DNA from: Bifidobacterium breve
Lineage (GTDB): Bacteria > Actinomycetota > Acidimicrobiia > Acidimicrobiales > Acidimicrobilacustridaceae
Direction of reading: 5' to 3'
Length of the DNA stretch: 64,000 nt
Assembly (NCBI GenBank): GCA_945878725.1
Contig: CAMCTY010000004.1
Coordinates: 1 to 64,000, forward strand
The position numbers were made by a program, and so were the translations under genes. The notes beneath the pieces were generated by a model. The model worked only from the letters and a program-made list of their open reading frames with translations. It was not told the DNA's origin and did not search any database. This document shows, piece by piece, positions 40,880-49,578 of this stretch. Position 1 is the stretch's first letter; the number at the start of each line of letters is the position of its first letter.

Positions 40880-42046
40880 TCAGGCCAGCGGCTGATGCGA
40901 TCGTTCCTCAATCACCAGCTCACCGTCGCCGGCAAAGGCAACAGCGGCCTCGCCCCGCAAGAGACGCTGTATGGGGAGCCCAACGATTTCGGCCCGCCAT
41001 CCCGATGACAGACGGGAAAGCGGGTCCTCCCGAAGGAACGATTCCAGATCGCCCCGAGTGGCCAGAAGGGTCGAATCGAGTTCGAGGTCTCGGGAAATTT
41101 GAGCAATCCAGGCCGAGATCAGCGCAACCGCCGGACGAAGATCCCGGTCGAGCGCTCCTTGAGGGGGCTCATCAGACCTGGGTGCCGGTTCGTCGATCCC
41201 CCGGGCAACAGCCAGAAGAAGGTCCTTCTGAGCGTCTTCCCGCAGTCCCCGATCGAATCCGCGTATCCGCTCAAGATCGCCCTTACTTCGAGGGGGTCGC
41301 TGAGCAATTCCCACGACGGCAATGTCAGAGAGTACGTAGCGCACCGGGATATCGAGCGTTGCCGCCCTGCGCTCACGCCATGCCGCAACGGCTCGAGCAA
41401 CAGAACGCGCCTGGCCCTTTAACTGCCTCGCCTCTTTGATCTTCCGCCAAGCTTCGTCGGGATCGCGCTGACCACGCCCCCTATTCCGCTGGATCTCGCA
41501 CTCATCAAGCGCCCATTGCAATCGACCGCGGGATTCCAGATCGCGGCACAACAAATCCCGCACTTCCAGCAGATGTAACACGTCGTTCGCGGCGTAGATG
41601 AGCTGGTCACTAGTCAGAGGACGCTGAAGCCAGTCAGTGAGCCGATCAGCCTTACCAACCCGCACGTCGACCATGCGCTCGTAAAGAGATGCAAGCGATG
41701 GTGTGCTCATCCCGACAAAACCGGCGGCTACCTGTGTGTCAAACAACGTGCGGGGAATGGTTCCGCAAACAAGTTCCAGAATCTCGAGGTCTTGATCGGC
41801 AGCATGAAGAACAGCGACGGTGTCGCTATCGAGGATTTCCGCAAACGGCGCAAGGTCGACTGCCAGCGGATCGATAAGTACGAGGTCCCCAGCCCATGCG
41901 ATCTGAACGAGCGCGAGCTTCGGGAAATAGGTCTTCTCCCGATGGAATTCCGTATCAAGCGCATAAGCCGGTTCATCACGGAGTGCAGCGATCACTTCGG
42001 AGAGGCCCTCCGAAGTAGAGACGATGCGGTATCCGGCTTTGGTCAC
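40880..42046 (-). CDS. rnd: Ribonuclease D
   Basis: 388 residues from the GTG at 42046, which begins 11 nt after the rhodanese stop; upstream in-frame starts overlap that gene. DEDD-Y exonuclease motifs: ALDTEFHREKTYFPKLALVQIA (DxE), ADQDLEILELV (D), YAANDVLHLLEV (YxxxD). An HRDC domain follows (WRKIKEARQLKGQARSVARAVAAWRERRA, and a C-terminal helical domain). It trims 3' ends of tRNA precursors and other small RNAs. Together with rhodanese and mobA it lies in a same-strand cluster. Confidence 0.93.
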   Translation of the reverse strand: MTKAGYRIVSTSEGLSEVIAALRDEPAYALDTEFHREKTYFPKLALVQIAWAGDLVLIDPLAVDLAPFAEILDSDTVAVLHAADQDLEILELVCGTIPRTLFDTQVAAGFVGMSTPSLASLYERMVDVRVGKADRLTDWLQRPLTSDQLIYAANDVLHLLEVRDLLCRDLESRGRLQWALDECEIQRNRGRGQRDPDEAWRKIKEARQLKGQARSVARAVAAWRERRAATLDIPVRYVLSDIAVVGIAQRPPRSKGDLERIRGFDRGLREDAQKDLLLAVARGIDEPAPRSDEPPQGALDRDLRPAVALISAWIAQISRDLELDSTLLATRGDLESFLREDPLSRLSSGWRAEIVGLPIQRLLRGEAAVAFAGDGELVIEERSHQPLA

Positions 42047-42056
42047 AGTCGACCGA

Positions 42057-42389
42057 TCAGGCCGAAGCCGGACCGGAGACGACAGGCCGACCGCTTTCGA
42101 TCCAACCAAGAGTTCCGCCGGCAACGTTCGTGGCGTCAATGCCATTGGCTCGCATGAACTCGACTGCTCGAGCGCTCCGGCCACCAAGAGCACAGATCAC
42201 GAGAACAGCTTCGTCGGTCGGGATCTCGGAAAGACGCTCGGGGACGGTACTCAGGGGCATGTGAACGACGCCGTCGAGTCGGGCCTCAAGGAACTCGTCT
42301 TCCTCGCGGACGTCGATAATCACAGGGTTACCGGTGATTCGTTGTTCGAGTTCATCAAGGTCGATCTCAGGAATTTCCGACATGCTCAA
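42057..42389 (-). CDS. Single-domain rhodanese-like sulfurtransferase
   Basis: 110 residues. DVREEDEFLEARLDGVVHMPLSTVPERL and the active-site loop ICALGGRSARAVEFMRANG match rhodanese; the cysteine in VICALGGRS is the predicted catalytic residue. Single-domain rhodaneses donate sulfane sulfur to acceptors such as sulfur-carrier proteins. It overlaps nothing but starts 13 bp after the mobA stop. Its proximity to mobA might suggest a role in molybdopterin sulfuration, though position alone is weak evidence. Confidence 0.88.
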   Translation of the reverse strand: MSMSEIPEIDLDELEQRITGNPVIIDVREEDEFLEARLDGVVHMPLSTVPERLSEIPTDEAVLVICALGGRSARAVEFMRANGIDATNVAGGTLGWIESGRPVVSGPASA

Positions 42390-42401
42390 TGCTCCGCTTC
42401 G

Positions 42402-42998
42402 TCAATGACTGCGTTCAGTGGCCTCAGAGTAGCGGTCGAGGTCCTCGGGCGAATCCACATCGTCAACTAGTGCGGGATCGATATCGGTGACGTCGAGCAC
42501 CTTCAGTGCCGAAAGAGCCACCCGCGGCGCGCGTTCCCCATTCTCGAAAAGGTTTTCGAGAACGGCCAAGCAACGGTCTCGCCGCCACACGCCGTTCAGA
42601 GGATGGCGCCGTCCATCAATCGAGATCACGGCTACGTCGACCGAGGTATCGGATGTAATTGACCGTACGAGAATCTCCGGCACAGCTGCGGTGATCTGGG
42701 GCGTATCGCAAGCCAGAACAACGACCAGGTTCTCCGTCGATTCGTTCAGAGCGGTGATGATCCCTCCGAGAGGTCCCTCGCCGGGAAATCGATCAGCAAC
42801 ACACCTGATGTCCAGAGACCCGAGCGACTCTGTATTGCCGCCCACCGCAAAGACATCGGCCGCACCTGCGAGGACCAGCGCATCGCGAACCAATCCCGCA
42901 AGAGGCCTTGAATCGGAGACAGTGATGAAGGCTTTATCCCGGCCCATCCTCCGCGAGCTTCCGCCGGTAAGAACAACTCCGGCGAAGGCTTTGTTCAT
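42402..42998 (-). CDS. mobA: Molybdenum cofactor guanylyltransferase MobA
   Basis: 198 residues. Nucleotidyltransferase signature GVVLTGGSSRRMGRDKAFITV at the N-terminus and VLACDTPQITAAVPEILV (the LACDxP motif) in the middle. It attaches GMP to molybdopterin to give the bis-MGD cofactor of enzymes such as formate dehydrogenases. It overlaps the DUF3151 gene by 4 bp. Cognate MoaD/MoeA genes are not in the window. Confidence 0.88.
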   Translation of the reverse strand: MNKAFAGVVLTGGSSRRMGRDKAFITVSDSRPLAGLVRDALVLAGAADVFAVGGNTESLGSLDIRCVADRFPGEGPLGGIITALNESTENLVVVLACDTPQITAAVPEILVRSITSDTSVDVAVISIDGRRHPLNGVWRRDRCLAVLENLFENGERAPRVALSALKVLDVTDIDPALVDDVDSPEDLDRYSEATERSH

Positions 42999-43459
42999 CG
43001 ACCGGCGGCCGAGGCGGTGAAATCGGAGGGCGGCCAGCTTGGGTCACATTGACGCAGAAACAGCTCACACCGCTCGGCTTCGTCGTCCTCGCCGATAGCA
43101 CGGGCCAATGCTGCGAGCCCGGCAAGGCTGCGAAGAAAGCCGCGGTTCGACTCGTGCGTCCAGCGCACGTAGCCGGAGCCCCTCCATCCATTTGCACGGA
43201 GCGTGTCGAGCCCCCGGTGGTAGCCGACGCGAAACGAAGCGTACGACTCAACATCGTCGCGACCCTCGGTTCCGAGTTCGGCCCACGCGTCGCTCCAGCG
43301 TGGATTAGCCGCCACTACTGCCGCTAACGCTTCCCTCCGGTCGACTGATGGCATCTGGGATGCCTGCGCAAGAGCATGTCGAGCCTCTGCAGGGGCATCG
43401 GGAAGAACGGTCTCGGGCGGACCCGATGGGTTCAGGCTTACTGGCCGGGATTCACTCAC
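42995..43459 (-). CDS. DUF3151 family protein
   Basis: 154 residues. Actinobacterial DUF3151 is recognised by SYASFRVGYHRGLDTLRANGWRGSGYVRWTHESNRGFLRSLAGLAALARAIGEDDEAERCELFLRQCDPSWPP, a pattern of helical repeats with conserved GYHRGLDxLRxxGW. Function unknown; helical-repeat shape suggests a protein-interaction scaffold. It overlaps the mobA start by 4 bp. No signal or membrane segments. Confidence 0.85.
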   Translation of the reverse strand: MSESRPVSLNPSGPPETVLPDAPAEARHALAQASQMPSVDRREALAAVVAANPRWSDAWAELGTEGRDDVESYASFRVGYHRGLDTLRANGWRGSGYVRWTHESNRGFLRSLAGLAALARAIGEDDEAERCELFLRQCDPSWPPSDFTASAAGR

Positions 43460-43504
43460 CTGCTCAGGCTAGAGCGAATGGGGTTCGGTCGCGGACTACC
43501 GAGC

Positions 43505-44281
43505 TCAGTGAGCCAGTTCGCACGATCGACGCACAAGTCGAACAAAGTCATCTGGTCGACGCGAGTGGGCTCCATGCGGGGCGTTCTCAATCATCATCAC
43601 CTCCGCATGGACCAGCTCTGCATCGAGATGGGTTGTTGTGTCAGCCCGGTGATGCGGAGCGTCTGTACTTCGGCCGAGAACGACGGGACACACGACATCG
43701 GCGAGCTCGAAAAGTGGTTGTGCCGAGACCGACACGAATTCAGATTGCAAGACGATCCCCTCGCTGAGCCGCTGCGTACGCGTCGCCAACGGAAGAGATT
43801 CCCATTCTGCGTCGCCAATGATTGACCTCATGAAGCGCTCGGCTGCGACGTCGGGCGGCTCTTCCGGCTTGCCGTTCGTTGTTCCGCTAAGCGTCGCCGA
43901 CCTCGGCGTCCATGGGATCGGACATTCGTAAACGACGAGCGAGTCAACCAGATCGGGACGCGCTGCCGCCGCCGCTAAAGCGAGCGTGCCACCGATGCTG
44001 TGGCCCACAACGACGATCAGACCTGCCGACCGCTTCCGCTCTTCCTCCAGGATCTTGACGAGATCATCACGATGGGTGTCGAACGTCGGAGTTGTCGCGC
44101 ACTTCGATCGGCCGTAGCCGCGACGGTCATAAACAATCCACGAAATGTTGGGGAGCATTCGCGCACAGCGAAGAAACGCTGCTCCCCTGTCCATTGCGCC
44201 ATGAACGAACACAACCGTTATCGGTGCGGTTGTTAGCCGGGTGCCGCAGAACAATCCTGACGCTGAGGTGGAACGCTCCAC
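43505..44281 (-). CDS. Alpha/beta-fold hydrolase
   Basis: 258 residues. VFVHGAMDRGAAFL forms the oxyanion loop, VVGHSIGGTLAL is the nucleophile elbow (GHSIGG), and the late NAPHGAHSRRPDDF holds the predicted catalytic histidine; the acid is likely the aspartate in LGRSTDAPHH. Core and lid resemble generic serine hydrolases or esterases. It begins 5 bp after pyruvate kinase, so likely in the same transcript. Substrate unknown. Confidence 0.88.
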   Translation of the reverse strand: MERSTSASGLFCGTRLTTAPITVVFVHGAMDRGAAFLRCARMLPNISWIVYDRRGYGRSKCATTPTFDTHRDDLVKILEEERKRSAGLIVVVGHSIGGTLALAAAAARPDLVDSLVVYECPIPWTPRSATLSGTTNGKPEEPPDVAAERFMRSIIGDAEWESLPLATRTQRLSEGIVLQSEFVSVSAQPLFELADVVCPVVLGRSTDAPHHRADTTTHLDAELVHAEVMMIENAPHGAHSRRPDDFVRLVRRSCELAH

Positions 44282-44286
44282 TGCGT

Positions 44287-45723
44287 CTACGGAACCTGAA
44301 CGATCCGCACGGTGTCAGTGACACGGCCTTTGAAGAAACCAGATCCGCCAATCACGACGACGAGATCGCCGCTCGAAACTTCTCCGGCGTCGACGGCCAT
44401 AGTCAGAGCACGCAAGGTGAGTTCATCGGAATTGCCCGACATGTTTTCAAGCAGGTACGGGGTCGTACCCCAACTCATCGAAAGTTGGGTGACCGTACGC
44501 GGGTCCGGGGTGAAGCCCAAGATCTTTGCTCGAGGACGGAATCGAGCCACCGAACGCACCGTGAATCCACTGCGTGAGATGCAAATGATCGCAGCCGCAT
44601 TGATCTCACTCGAGGCCCGCTGGCCAGCTGACGTCATCGCATTTGTGATCGCACTCTCGACGCTGCTGGCCGGGAGCCGATGCAACGTTGAGAGCCACTG
44701 CGGCCACGCGTCGTAATCGAACTCCTCGTCGGCGCGCTCTGCAATCCGCGCCATGACGCTGACAACGTTGACTGGGTCGACACCAATGGCGGTCTCACCC
44801 GACAGCATGACTGTCGAAGAACCGTCGAAAACCGCATTTGCTACGTCTGAGGCCTCTGCACGCGTGGGCGTCGGAGCATCGATCATCGACTCGAGCATCT
44901 GAGTTGCCGTGATAACCGGACGACCCACGGCGATGCAACGGCGGATGATCTCCTTCTGCAGATGCGGAAGTTCCTCGATCGGAAACTCCGATCCCAGATC
45001 TCCACGAGCAACCATCACTGCACCAGACGCTTCGACGATTGCATCAAGGTTCTCCACCGCATGACGCGTCTCGATCTTCGCAACAACCATCGGACCAGCC
45101 GGGCTCGGATCCACCTTCAGGCGATGAATGTCAGCCGCGGTGCGGACGAATGACAGCGCGATCATGTCGGTGCCCGCCTCGACGAAGGCTTCGGCGAGGC
45201 GAAGGTCCTCATCTGTCGGTGTTGTTAAGCGCAATCGCTCGGAGGGAATGTGTAGGCCTGGTCGTCCGCTTAGACGGCCACCGTGAACAACCCGAATCGG
45301 GATGGTGTCGCCGACACGTGCTAGCGCCCGCACCTGAACGGCACCATCACCAAAGACGAGGAGATCGCCCTCCTGTACGTCGGTGAGTAGTTCCTCATAA
45401 TCGACCTGAATGATTGATTCGGTACTTGGATCATTCCCCGGTACGAGCGCCAGAGACGAACCGTCGGCCAACACGATTCCGCTCTCGGGCATGCGACCGA
45501 CTCGGACCTTCGGCCCTGGAAGATCAGCGAGGATTCCCACCGGTCGGCCGAGCTCGGCAGAGACCTTCCGAATTCTGTGAAAGCGATCGAGTGCGAGGTC
45601 GAGTGATTCGTGGGACAGATTGATGCGCGCGATATCCATACCCGCATTGATCAGACCCTTGAGAACGGTCTCGCTGTCGGAAGCTGGACCGATCGTTGCG
45701 ATGATTTTGGTACGGCGCGCCAT
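44287..45723 (-). CDS. pyk: Pyruvate kinase
   Basis: 478 residues. N-terminal TKIIATIGPASDS, GILADLPGPKVRVGRMPE (B-domain entrance), the active-site MVARGDLGSEFPIEELPHLQKEII, RPVITATQMLESMIDAPTPTRAEASDVANAV (substrate and metal-binding) and a C-terminal regulatory domain with GTTPYLL. It makes pyruvate and ATP from phosphoenolpyruvate. The ATG at 45723 is the first residue of the conserved block. It is followed by a hydrolase gene 5 bp downstream. Confidence 0.97.
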   Translation of the reverse strand: MARRTKIIATIGPASDSETVLKGLINAGMDIARINLSHESLDLALDRFHRIRKVSAELGRPVGILADLPGPKVRVGRMPESGIVLADGSSLALVPGNDPSTESIIQVDYEELLTDVQEGDLLVFGDGAVQVRALARVGDTIPIRVVHGGRLSGRPGLHIPSERLRLTTPTDEDLRLAEAFVEAGTDMIALSFVRTAADIHRLKVDPSPAGPMVVAKIETRHAVENLDAIVEASGAVMVARGDLGSEFPIEELPHLQKEIIRRCIAVGRPVITATQMLESMIDAPTPTRAEASDVANAVFDGSSTVMLSGETAIGVDPVNVVSVMARIAERADEEFDYDAWPQWLSTLHRLPASSVESAITNAMTSAGQRASSEINAAAIICISRSGFTVRSVARFRPRAKILGFTPDPRTVTQLSMSWGTTPYLLENMSGNSDELTLRALTMAVDAGEVSSGDLVVVIGGSGFFKGRVTDTVRIVQVP

Positions 45724-45802
45724 CCCCCAAAGCTACCGGGCCGAGCCATGCCCAATCGCGGACAGCGCCTAGGCAACGCTTTCCCCTTCAGGCAGGGACG
45801 AC

Positions 45803-46615
45803 TCAGTTCAGTTGTGAGCGCCAGCGAGCTGCCACCGCTCGATAGTTCTCGGCTACGTGCGCAGGGGACTTCAGGGCCAGCAACTCAAGACGGTCGGCAG
45901 CGCAGTCGAACGAGCCGAGAGCAGCATGTGCGGCCGCCACATCTGCCTCTTCCTCAATTGTCGAACCGGGGATTGCTGCCCGAAGTGTGCTGGCCCAGAG
46001 TCGGGATCGGAAATCACGCCGGTTCGCATAGATGGCATCGAGATTTCCGAGCATGCGTCGAACCATGGCTCTTGGAGCGATCGGTTCGATCATTTCCTTC
46101 CCAAAGGCTCGATCGGCCCCGTGCAGTCGGTGGAAGAGATTGCTCACCCCGAAAAGATCGAGTTCCTGACCCCCGCCGAATGGATCGATGAAGGAATCCT
46201 GTTGATCGCCAACACCGACCAGGAAATGACCTGGAAATCCAACCCCATGAAGGTCCACTCCCAGACGAGAGCCGACCGCGATCAGGACGATCGACAACGT
46301 GATAGGGATGCCCCGCTTCGATGCGATAACGATGTCAAGGAGCGAATTGCAGGGGTCGTAGTAGTTCTCAGAGTTGCCAGCAAAGCCCTGCTCAAGGAAG
46401 AGAAATCGACAAATCGACTCGACTGTCGGGCTCGGGCAGGCGCCCGCAAGTTCGTCGAGTGATTCGAGTGACCGAGCGACGGAAAGATCCGGATTGGCGT
46501 GCCTTGCTATCTCGAGGGCCAAGACCTCGACGGGCACACTGCCGTCAGGTTTGCCGATCAGTTCGAGAAATCCGTCCGATAGGCCCACAGCGGTGAGGCT
46601 ATCTGCCGAATTCAC
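45803..46615 (-). CDS. SirB1/transglutaminase-like family protein
   Basis: 270 residues starting with GTG. The transglutaminase-like core of the SirB1 (UPF0162) family is clear: YYDPCNSLLDIVIASKRGIPITLSIVLIAVGSRLGVDLHGVGFPGHFLVGVGD, and the C-terminal helical region (NYRAVAARWRSQLN) resembles TPR repeats. Biochemical role unsettled. It is divergent from the second glycerophosphodiesterase with only 39 bp between the starts; no ribosome site precedes the GTG, suggesting a leaderless or unusual start. Confidence 0.8.
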   Translation of the reverse strand: MNSADSLTAVGLSDGFLELIGKPDGSVPVEVLALEIARHANPDLSVARSLESLDELAGACPSPTVESICRFLFLEQGFAGNSENYYDPCNSLLDIVIASKRGIPITLSIVLIAVGSRLGVDLHGVGFPGHFLVGVGDQQDSFIDPFGGGQELDLFGVSNLFHRLHGADRAFGKEMIEPIAPRAMVRRMLGNLDAIYANRRDFRSRLWASTLRAAIPGSTIEEEADVAAAHAALGSFDCAADRLELLALKSPAHVAENYRAVAARWRSQLN

Positions 46616-46642
46616 ATATCAACACGCATGTCCGGGACCTTC

Positions 46643-46648
46643 TAGCGT
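46643..46648 (+). promoter_or_regulatory. Candidate -10 box for a leaderless second GDPD gene
   Basis: TAGCGT fits TAnnnT and ends 6 nt before the ATG at 46655. With only 39 bp between the divergent starts and no ribosome site before the ATG, a leaderless transcript is likely. No -35 hexamer can be recognised. Confidence 0.4.
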
Positions 46649-46654
46649 CTCAGC

Positions 46655-47428
46655 ATGGTTGAACAAGAAGCGCATCCGTATTTGCAGCATCAGTTCCCAA
46701 TCGCATTCGCTCACCGAGGCGGAGCGGGTGACTGGCCGGAGAACACGATGCCGGCATTCGCCGGAGCGGTGGCTTTGGGATTCACGTATGTAGAGACAGA
46801 TGCACATGTCACGGCTGACGGAGTGGTTCTCGCGTTCCACGACGATCGACTTGATCGGGTGACCACAATGGAGGGCCGCATCAACGATCTGCCGTGGAGC
46901 GAGGTATCCCGAGCCTTGGTCGACGGGGCGGAGCCCATCCCCCTTCTCGAAGAGATCCTCCAGTCCTGGCCAGAGATCCGGGTGAACATCGATGCGAAGT
47001 CAGACGAGGTAGTCGAACCACTCGCTGCTCTTCTCATGAGGCTTAACTGCCTCGATCGCGTCTGCGTCGGGTCGTTCTCTGATTCCCGGCTCGAAAGGAT
47101 GCGGACGTTGCTCGGCCCGGGCCTGTGCACATCGATGGGGCCACGAGCCGTCGCCCGGGTGAAAGCCACGAGCTATCGCCTCGGGAACTCAGTTCCCCCC
47201 GGCGATTGCCTTCAGGTTCCCGTTTCATCCCGAGGCATCACGCTCGTGGATGACCGCTTCATCAGGAGGGCCAAATCGATTGGCATTCCCGTGCACGTCT
47301 GGACAATCGACGACGAGGCGGAAATGAGCCGACTGCTTGACATGGGCGTCGATGGGATCATGACCGATCGACCGTCGCTGCTTAAGTCTGTGCTCGCAGG
47401 AAGGGGCCAATGGCCAGCAGCTTTCTAA
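46655..47428 (+). CDS. Glycerophosphodiester phosphodiesterase family protein (GDPD, paralogue 2)
   Basis: 257 residues. GDPD signature: FAHRGGAGDWPENTMPAFAGAVALGFTYVETDAHVTADGVVLAFHDD (catalytic HRG, NT, metal ExD, second His) near the N-terminus, then DRVTTMEGRINDLPWSEV, INIDAK-like strand (VNIDAKSDEV), and the terminal MGVDGIMTDRP. Unlike paralogue 1 it keeps the canonical MTDRP ending. No signal peptide. It precedes the peptide transporter by 229 bp with a separate promoter, so they are probably not one operon. Confidence 0.92.
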   Translation: MVEQEAHPYLQHQFPIAFAHRGGAGDWPENTMPAFAGAVALGFTYVETDAHVTADGVVLAFHDDRLDRVTTMEGRINDLPWSEVSRALVDGAEPIPLLEEILQSWPEIRVNIDAKSDEVVEPLAALLMRLNCLDRVCVGSFSDSRLERMRTLLGPGLCTSMGPRAVARVKATSYRLGNSVPPGDCLQVPVSSRGITLVDDRFIRRAKSIGIPVHVWTIDDEAEMSRLLDMGVDGIMTDRPSLLKSVLAGRGQWPAAF

Positions 47429-47439
47429 ACGCTACCCCG

Positions 47440-47468
47440 TTGACATGGTGGTCGCCTGTGCGTACCTT
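47440..47468 (+). promoter_or_regulatory. Promoter for the oligopeptide transporter genes
   Basis: TTGACA (47440-47445), a perfect -35, is followed after 17 bp by TACCTT (47463-47468), matching the actinobacterial -10 TAnnnT. Transcription would start near 47475, giving a ~180-nt leader before the transporter ATG at 47658. This is the best sigma-A-like promoter seen in the window. Confidence 0.65.
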
Positions 47469-47657
47469 TACCGCGGTGTGGCGTTCGTCACAGCTGCATG
47501 ATTCAAAGAGTTCCTGCTCCGGTCAGGCGCCTCCCGTATTCTCCGAGGTACCGGTAAGTGACTCCCATACACAAGCACTGCGCTCAAGGCAGGTACGGTA
47601 CCGGCCAATCACTTCTTCGAGGATGAATCACACGGGTATGAACATCGAGAATCACCG
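47469..47657 (+). other. Untranslated leader upstream of the transporter operon
   Basis: About 180 bp with no supported gene; an 83-codon open frame across it (47410-47661) shows no protein-like composition. It contains two copies of GGTACCGG at 47547-47554 and 47597-47604, 50 bp apart, which could be binding sites or parts of a folded leader. No known riboswitch consensus was recognised. Confidence 0.4.
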
Positions 47658-48608
47658 ATGAGATTCGTTCGCAAGAAGGTTCTCCAACTTGTGATCGTCT
47701 TGCTGTCGGTCACCTTTCTGTCGTTTCTTCTTCTGGAGCTCATTCCGGGAGATCCCGCAGCGCGTATTTGCGGGCTTGCCGGCTCCGAATGCATCGCGGA
47801 AAAGCGGGCCGAGTTGAACCTTGATGAACCCGTGCCGGTTCGCTATGTGAATTGGCTAGGCGACGCCATCACCGGTGATCTTGGTCAGTCTGCGCGTAAT
47901 CAGCAGCCAGTGTGGGAGGCGCTCAAACAGCGACTCCCCGTCACCATTGAGTTGCTCCTGTATTCGCAGTTCATTGCGCTCGTCATCGCGATTCCTGCTG
48001 GCATTTTGGCCGCCAAACGAGCCGGCGGGATATTCGACAAAGCCTCAACCGGGATTCTGTTCGCCTTTCTTTGCGTCCCCAGTTTCATGCTTGCTCTCGT
48101 CTTGATTCTGATTTTCCCCGTCAAACTCGGCCTTTTTCAAACGACGGGCTACACGGCGTTCTCGGAGAATCCTTTCAAGAGCCTTGGCTCGCTCTTTTTG
48201 CCGGCACTCACGTTGGCTACCGCGGAGATGGCGACGTACATGCGTCTTTTGCGCACCGATCTGATCTCGACGATGCAAGAGGATTACATCACGATGGCCC
48301 GAGCCAAGGGTTTGTCGCCTCGTCGCGTACTTCTCGGACATGCACTCAAACCGTCATCGTTTTCCCTCGTCACCGTCGTCGGCCTCAACTTCGGCCGCCT
48401 CATCGGTGGCACGCTGATCATCGAGATCATCTTTGGTATCAACGGTCTCGGCAAGTACATCGTTGATGCCATTAACGGCAAGGATTTCATTCCCGTACAG
48501 GGCGCAATCGTGATCATCGCCATCGGCTACGTACTAATCAATTTCGCCGTTGACATGCTTTACGCCGTACTCGACCCCAGGATCCGTCATGCCCGTGCCC
48601 TCGTCTGA
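47658..48608 (+). CDS. Oligopeptide/dipeptide ABC transporter permease (DppB/OppB type)
   Basis: 316 residues, six membrane spans, the DppB topology: first span (LQLVIVLLSVTFLSFLLLELIPG), the DppB-type GDPAARI after span 1, and the cytoplasmic EAA loop (YITMARAKGLSPRRVLLGHALKPSSFSLVTVVGLNFGRLIGGTLIIEIIFGINGLG). Forms the membrane channel with the next gene product. The substrate (peptides, nickel or others) cannot be decided. It overlaps the next permease gene by 20 bp. Confidence 0.92.
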   Translation: MRFVRKKVLQLVIVLLSVTFLSFLLLELIPGDPAARICGLAGSECIAEKRAELNLDEPVPVRYVNWLGDAITGDLGQSARNQQPVWEALKQRLPVTIELLLYSQFIALVIAIPAGILAAKRAGGIFDKASTGILFAFLCVPSFMLALVLILIFPVKLGLFQTTGYTAFSENPFKSLGSLFLPALTLATAEMATYMRLLRTDLISTMQEDYITMARAKGLSPRRVLLGHALKPSSFSLVTVVGLNFGRLIGGTLIIEIIFGINGLGKYIVDAINGKDFIPVQGAIVIIAIGYVLINFAVDMLYAVLDPRIRHARALV

Positions 48609-49578
48609 ACTTCCCGGGTCATCGCAGCGCGACAGCTCCGTCTTCGCCGGTAGTGGCGATGCCGCCACCGAAATGGGACTCATTTCTGATGGCCTCGCCT
48701 CGAATCTGAATGAACTCCACGCACTCGATCCCGATCAGATCGCAGGCACCCGAGCGGCCAAGAGGCTTGGGCCTGTGTTCTGGATTGCCCTGGGTTGGTT
48801 CGCCTTCGTTGTCATCGCTGCGGTACTTGCTTCGGTACTTCCGCTCAAATCACACACCGCCCCAATCGGCCCGCCCCGCCGCGCTCCAAGCGCCAACTGG
48901 TGGTTTGGGACAGATGCGATTGGTCGAGACGTCTTCAGTCGGACCGTTTGGGGCGCCCGTGTGTCACTCGTCGTCGGCTTCGCGTCTATCATGTTTGGCC
49001 TCATCGTCGGTGGAACCATTGGCGTCGTGGCCGGTTATCTGCGGGGACGTACCGAGACGCTCTTGATGGGCTTCTGTGACGTCCTCCTGTCGTTCCCGGC
49101 ACTGCTGCTCGCAGTTGCCATCGTCAGCTTTAACGACAGCCGAAGCGTGATCACCATCTCGCTTGCGATCGGTGTTGTATCCATCGCCCCCGTTGCCCGC
49201 CTTGTTCGGGCCAACACGTTGGTGTTCGCTCAACGCGAATTCGTCACCGCATCGAGATCACTCGGAGCGAGCAACATTCGGATCATCCGCCGCGAGATTC
49301 TTCCCAACGTGATTCCTCCCGTGATGTCGTTTTCCATCATCCTCATAGCCATTGCAATCGTGGCCGAGAGCGGCCTCGCATTCCTCGGACTTTCGGTCAA
49401 TCCACCAAATCCGACATGGGGCGGGATGATCGCCGACGGAACTCGTTTCGTCCTCGACGGCTCGGCCCCGTGGATCAGCCTCCTGCCTTGTCTTGTGCTC
49501 TTCCTTACGGTGCTCGCCCTTAATCTCGCCGGTGATCGCATACGTCAATTCCTCGACATCAAGGACAGCGAGTCGTGA
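48589..49578 (+). CDS. Oligopeptide/dipeptide ABC transporter permease (DppC/OppC type)
   Basis: 329 residues from the ATG at 48589 (an in-frame start at 48550 lies within the previous gene). The N-terminal ~60 residues are a polar extension, then six spans. DppC features: NWWFGTDAIGRDVFSRTVWGARVSLVVGF, the EAA loop FVTASRSLGASNIRIIRREILPNVIPPVMSF, and NPPNPTWGGMIADG near the C-terminus. Pairs with the preceding DppB-like protein. It overlaps the first ATPase gene by 4 bp. Confidence 0.92.
   Translation: MPVPSSELPGSSQRDSSVFAGSGDAATEMGLISDGLASNLNELHALDPDQIAGTRAAKRLGPVFWIALGWFAFVVIAAVLASVLPLKSHTAPIGPPRRAPSANWWFGTDAIGRDVFSRTVWGARVSLVVGFASIMFGLIVGGTIGVVAGYLRGRTETLLMGFCDVLLSFPALLLAVAIVSFNDSRSVITISLAIGVVSIAPVARLVRANTLVFAQREFVTASRSLGASNIRIIRREILPNVIPPVMSFSIILIAIAIVAESGLAFLGLSVNPPNPTWGGMIADGTRFVLDGSAPWISLLPCLVLFLTVLALNLAGDRIRQFLDIKDSES

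Noticed and set aside
47410-47661. An 83-codon frame across the leader before the transporter genes
   Set aside because: Ser/Arg-rich random-looking sequence, overlaps the GDPD 3' end, and a clear promoter lies inside it.
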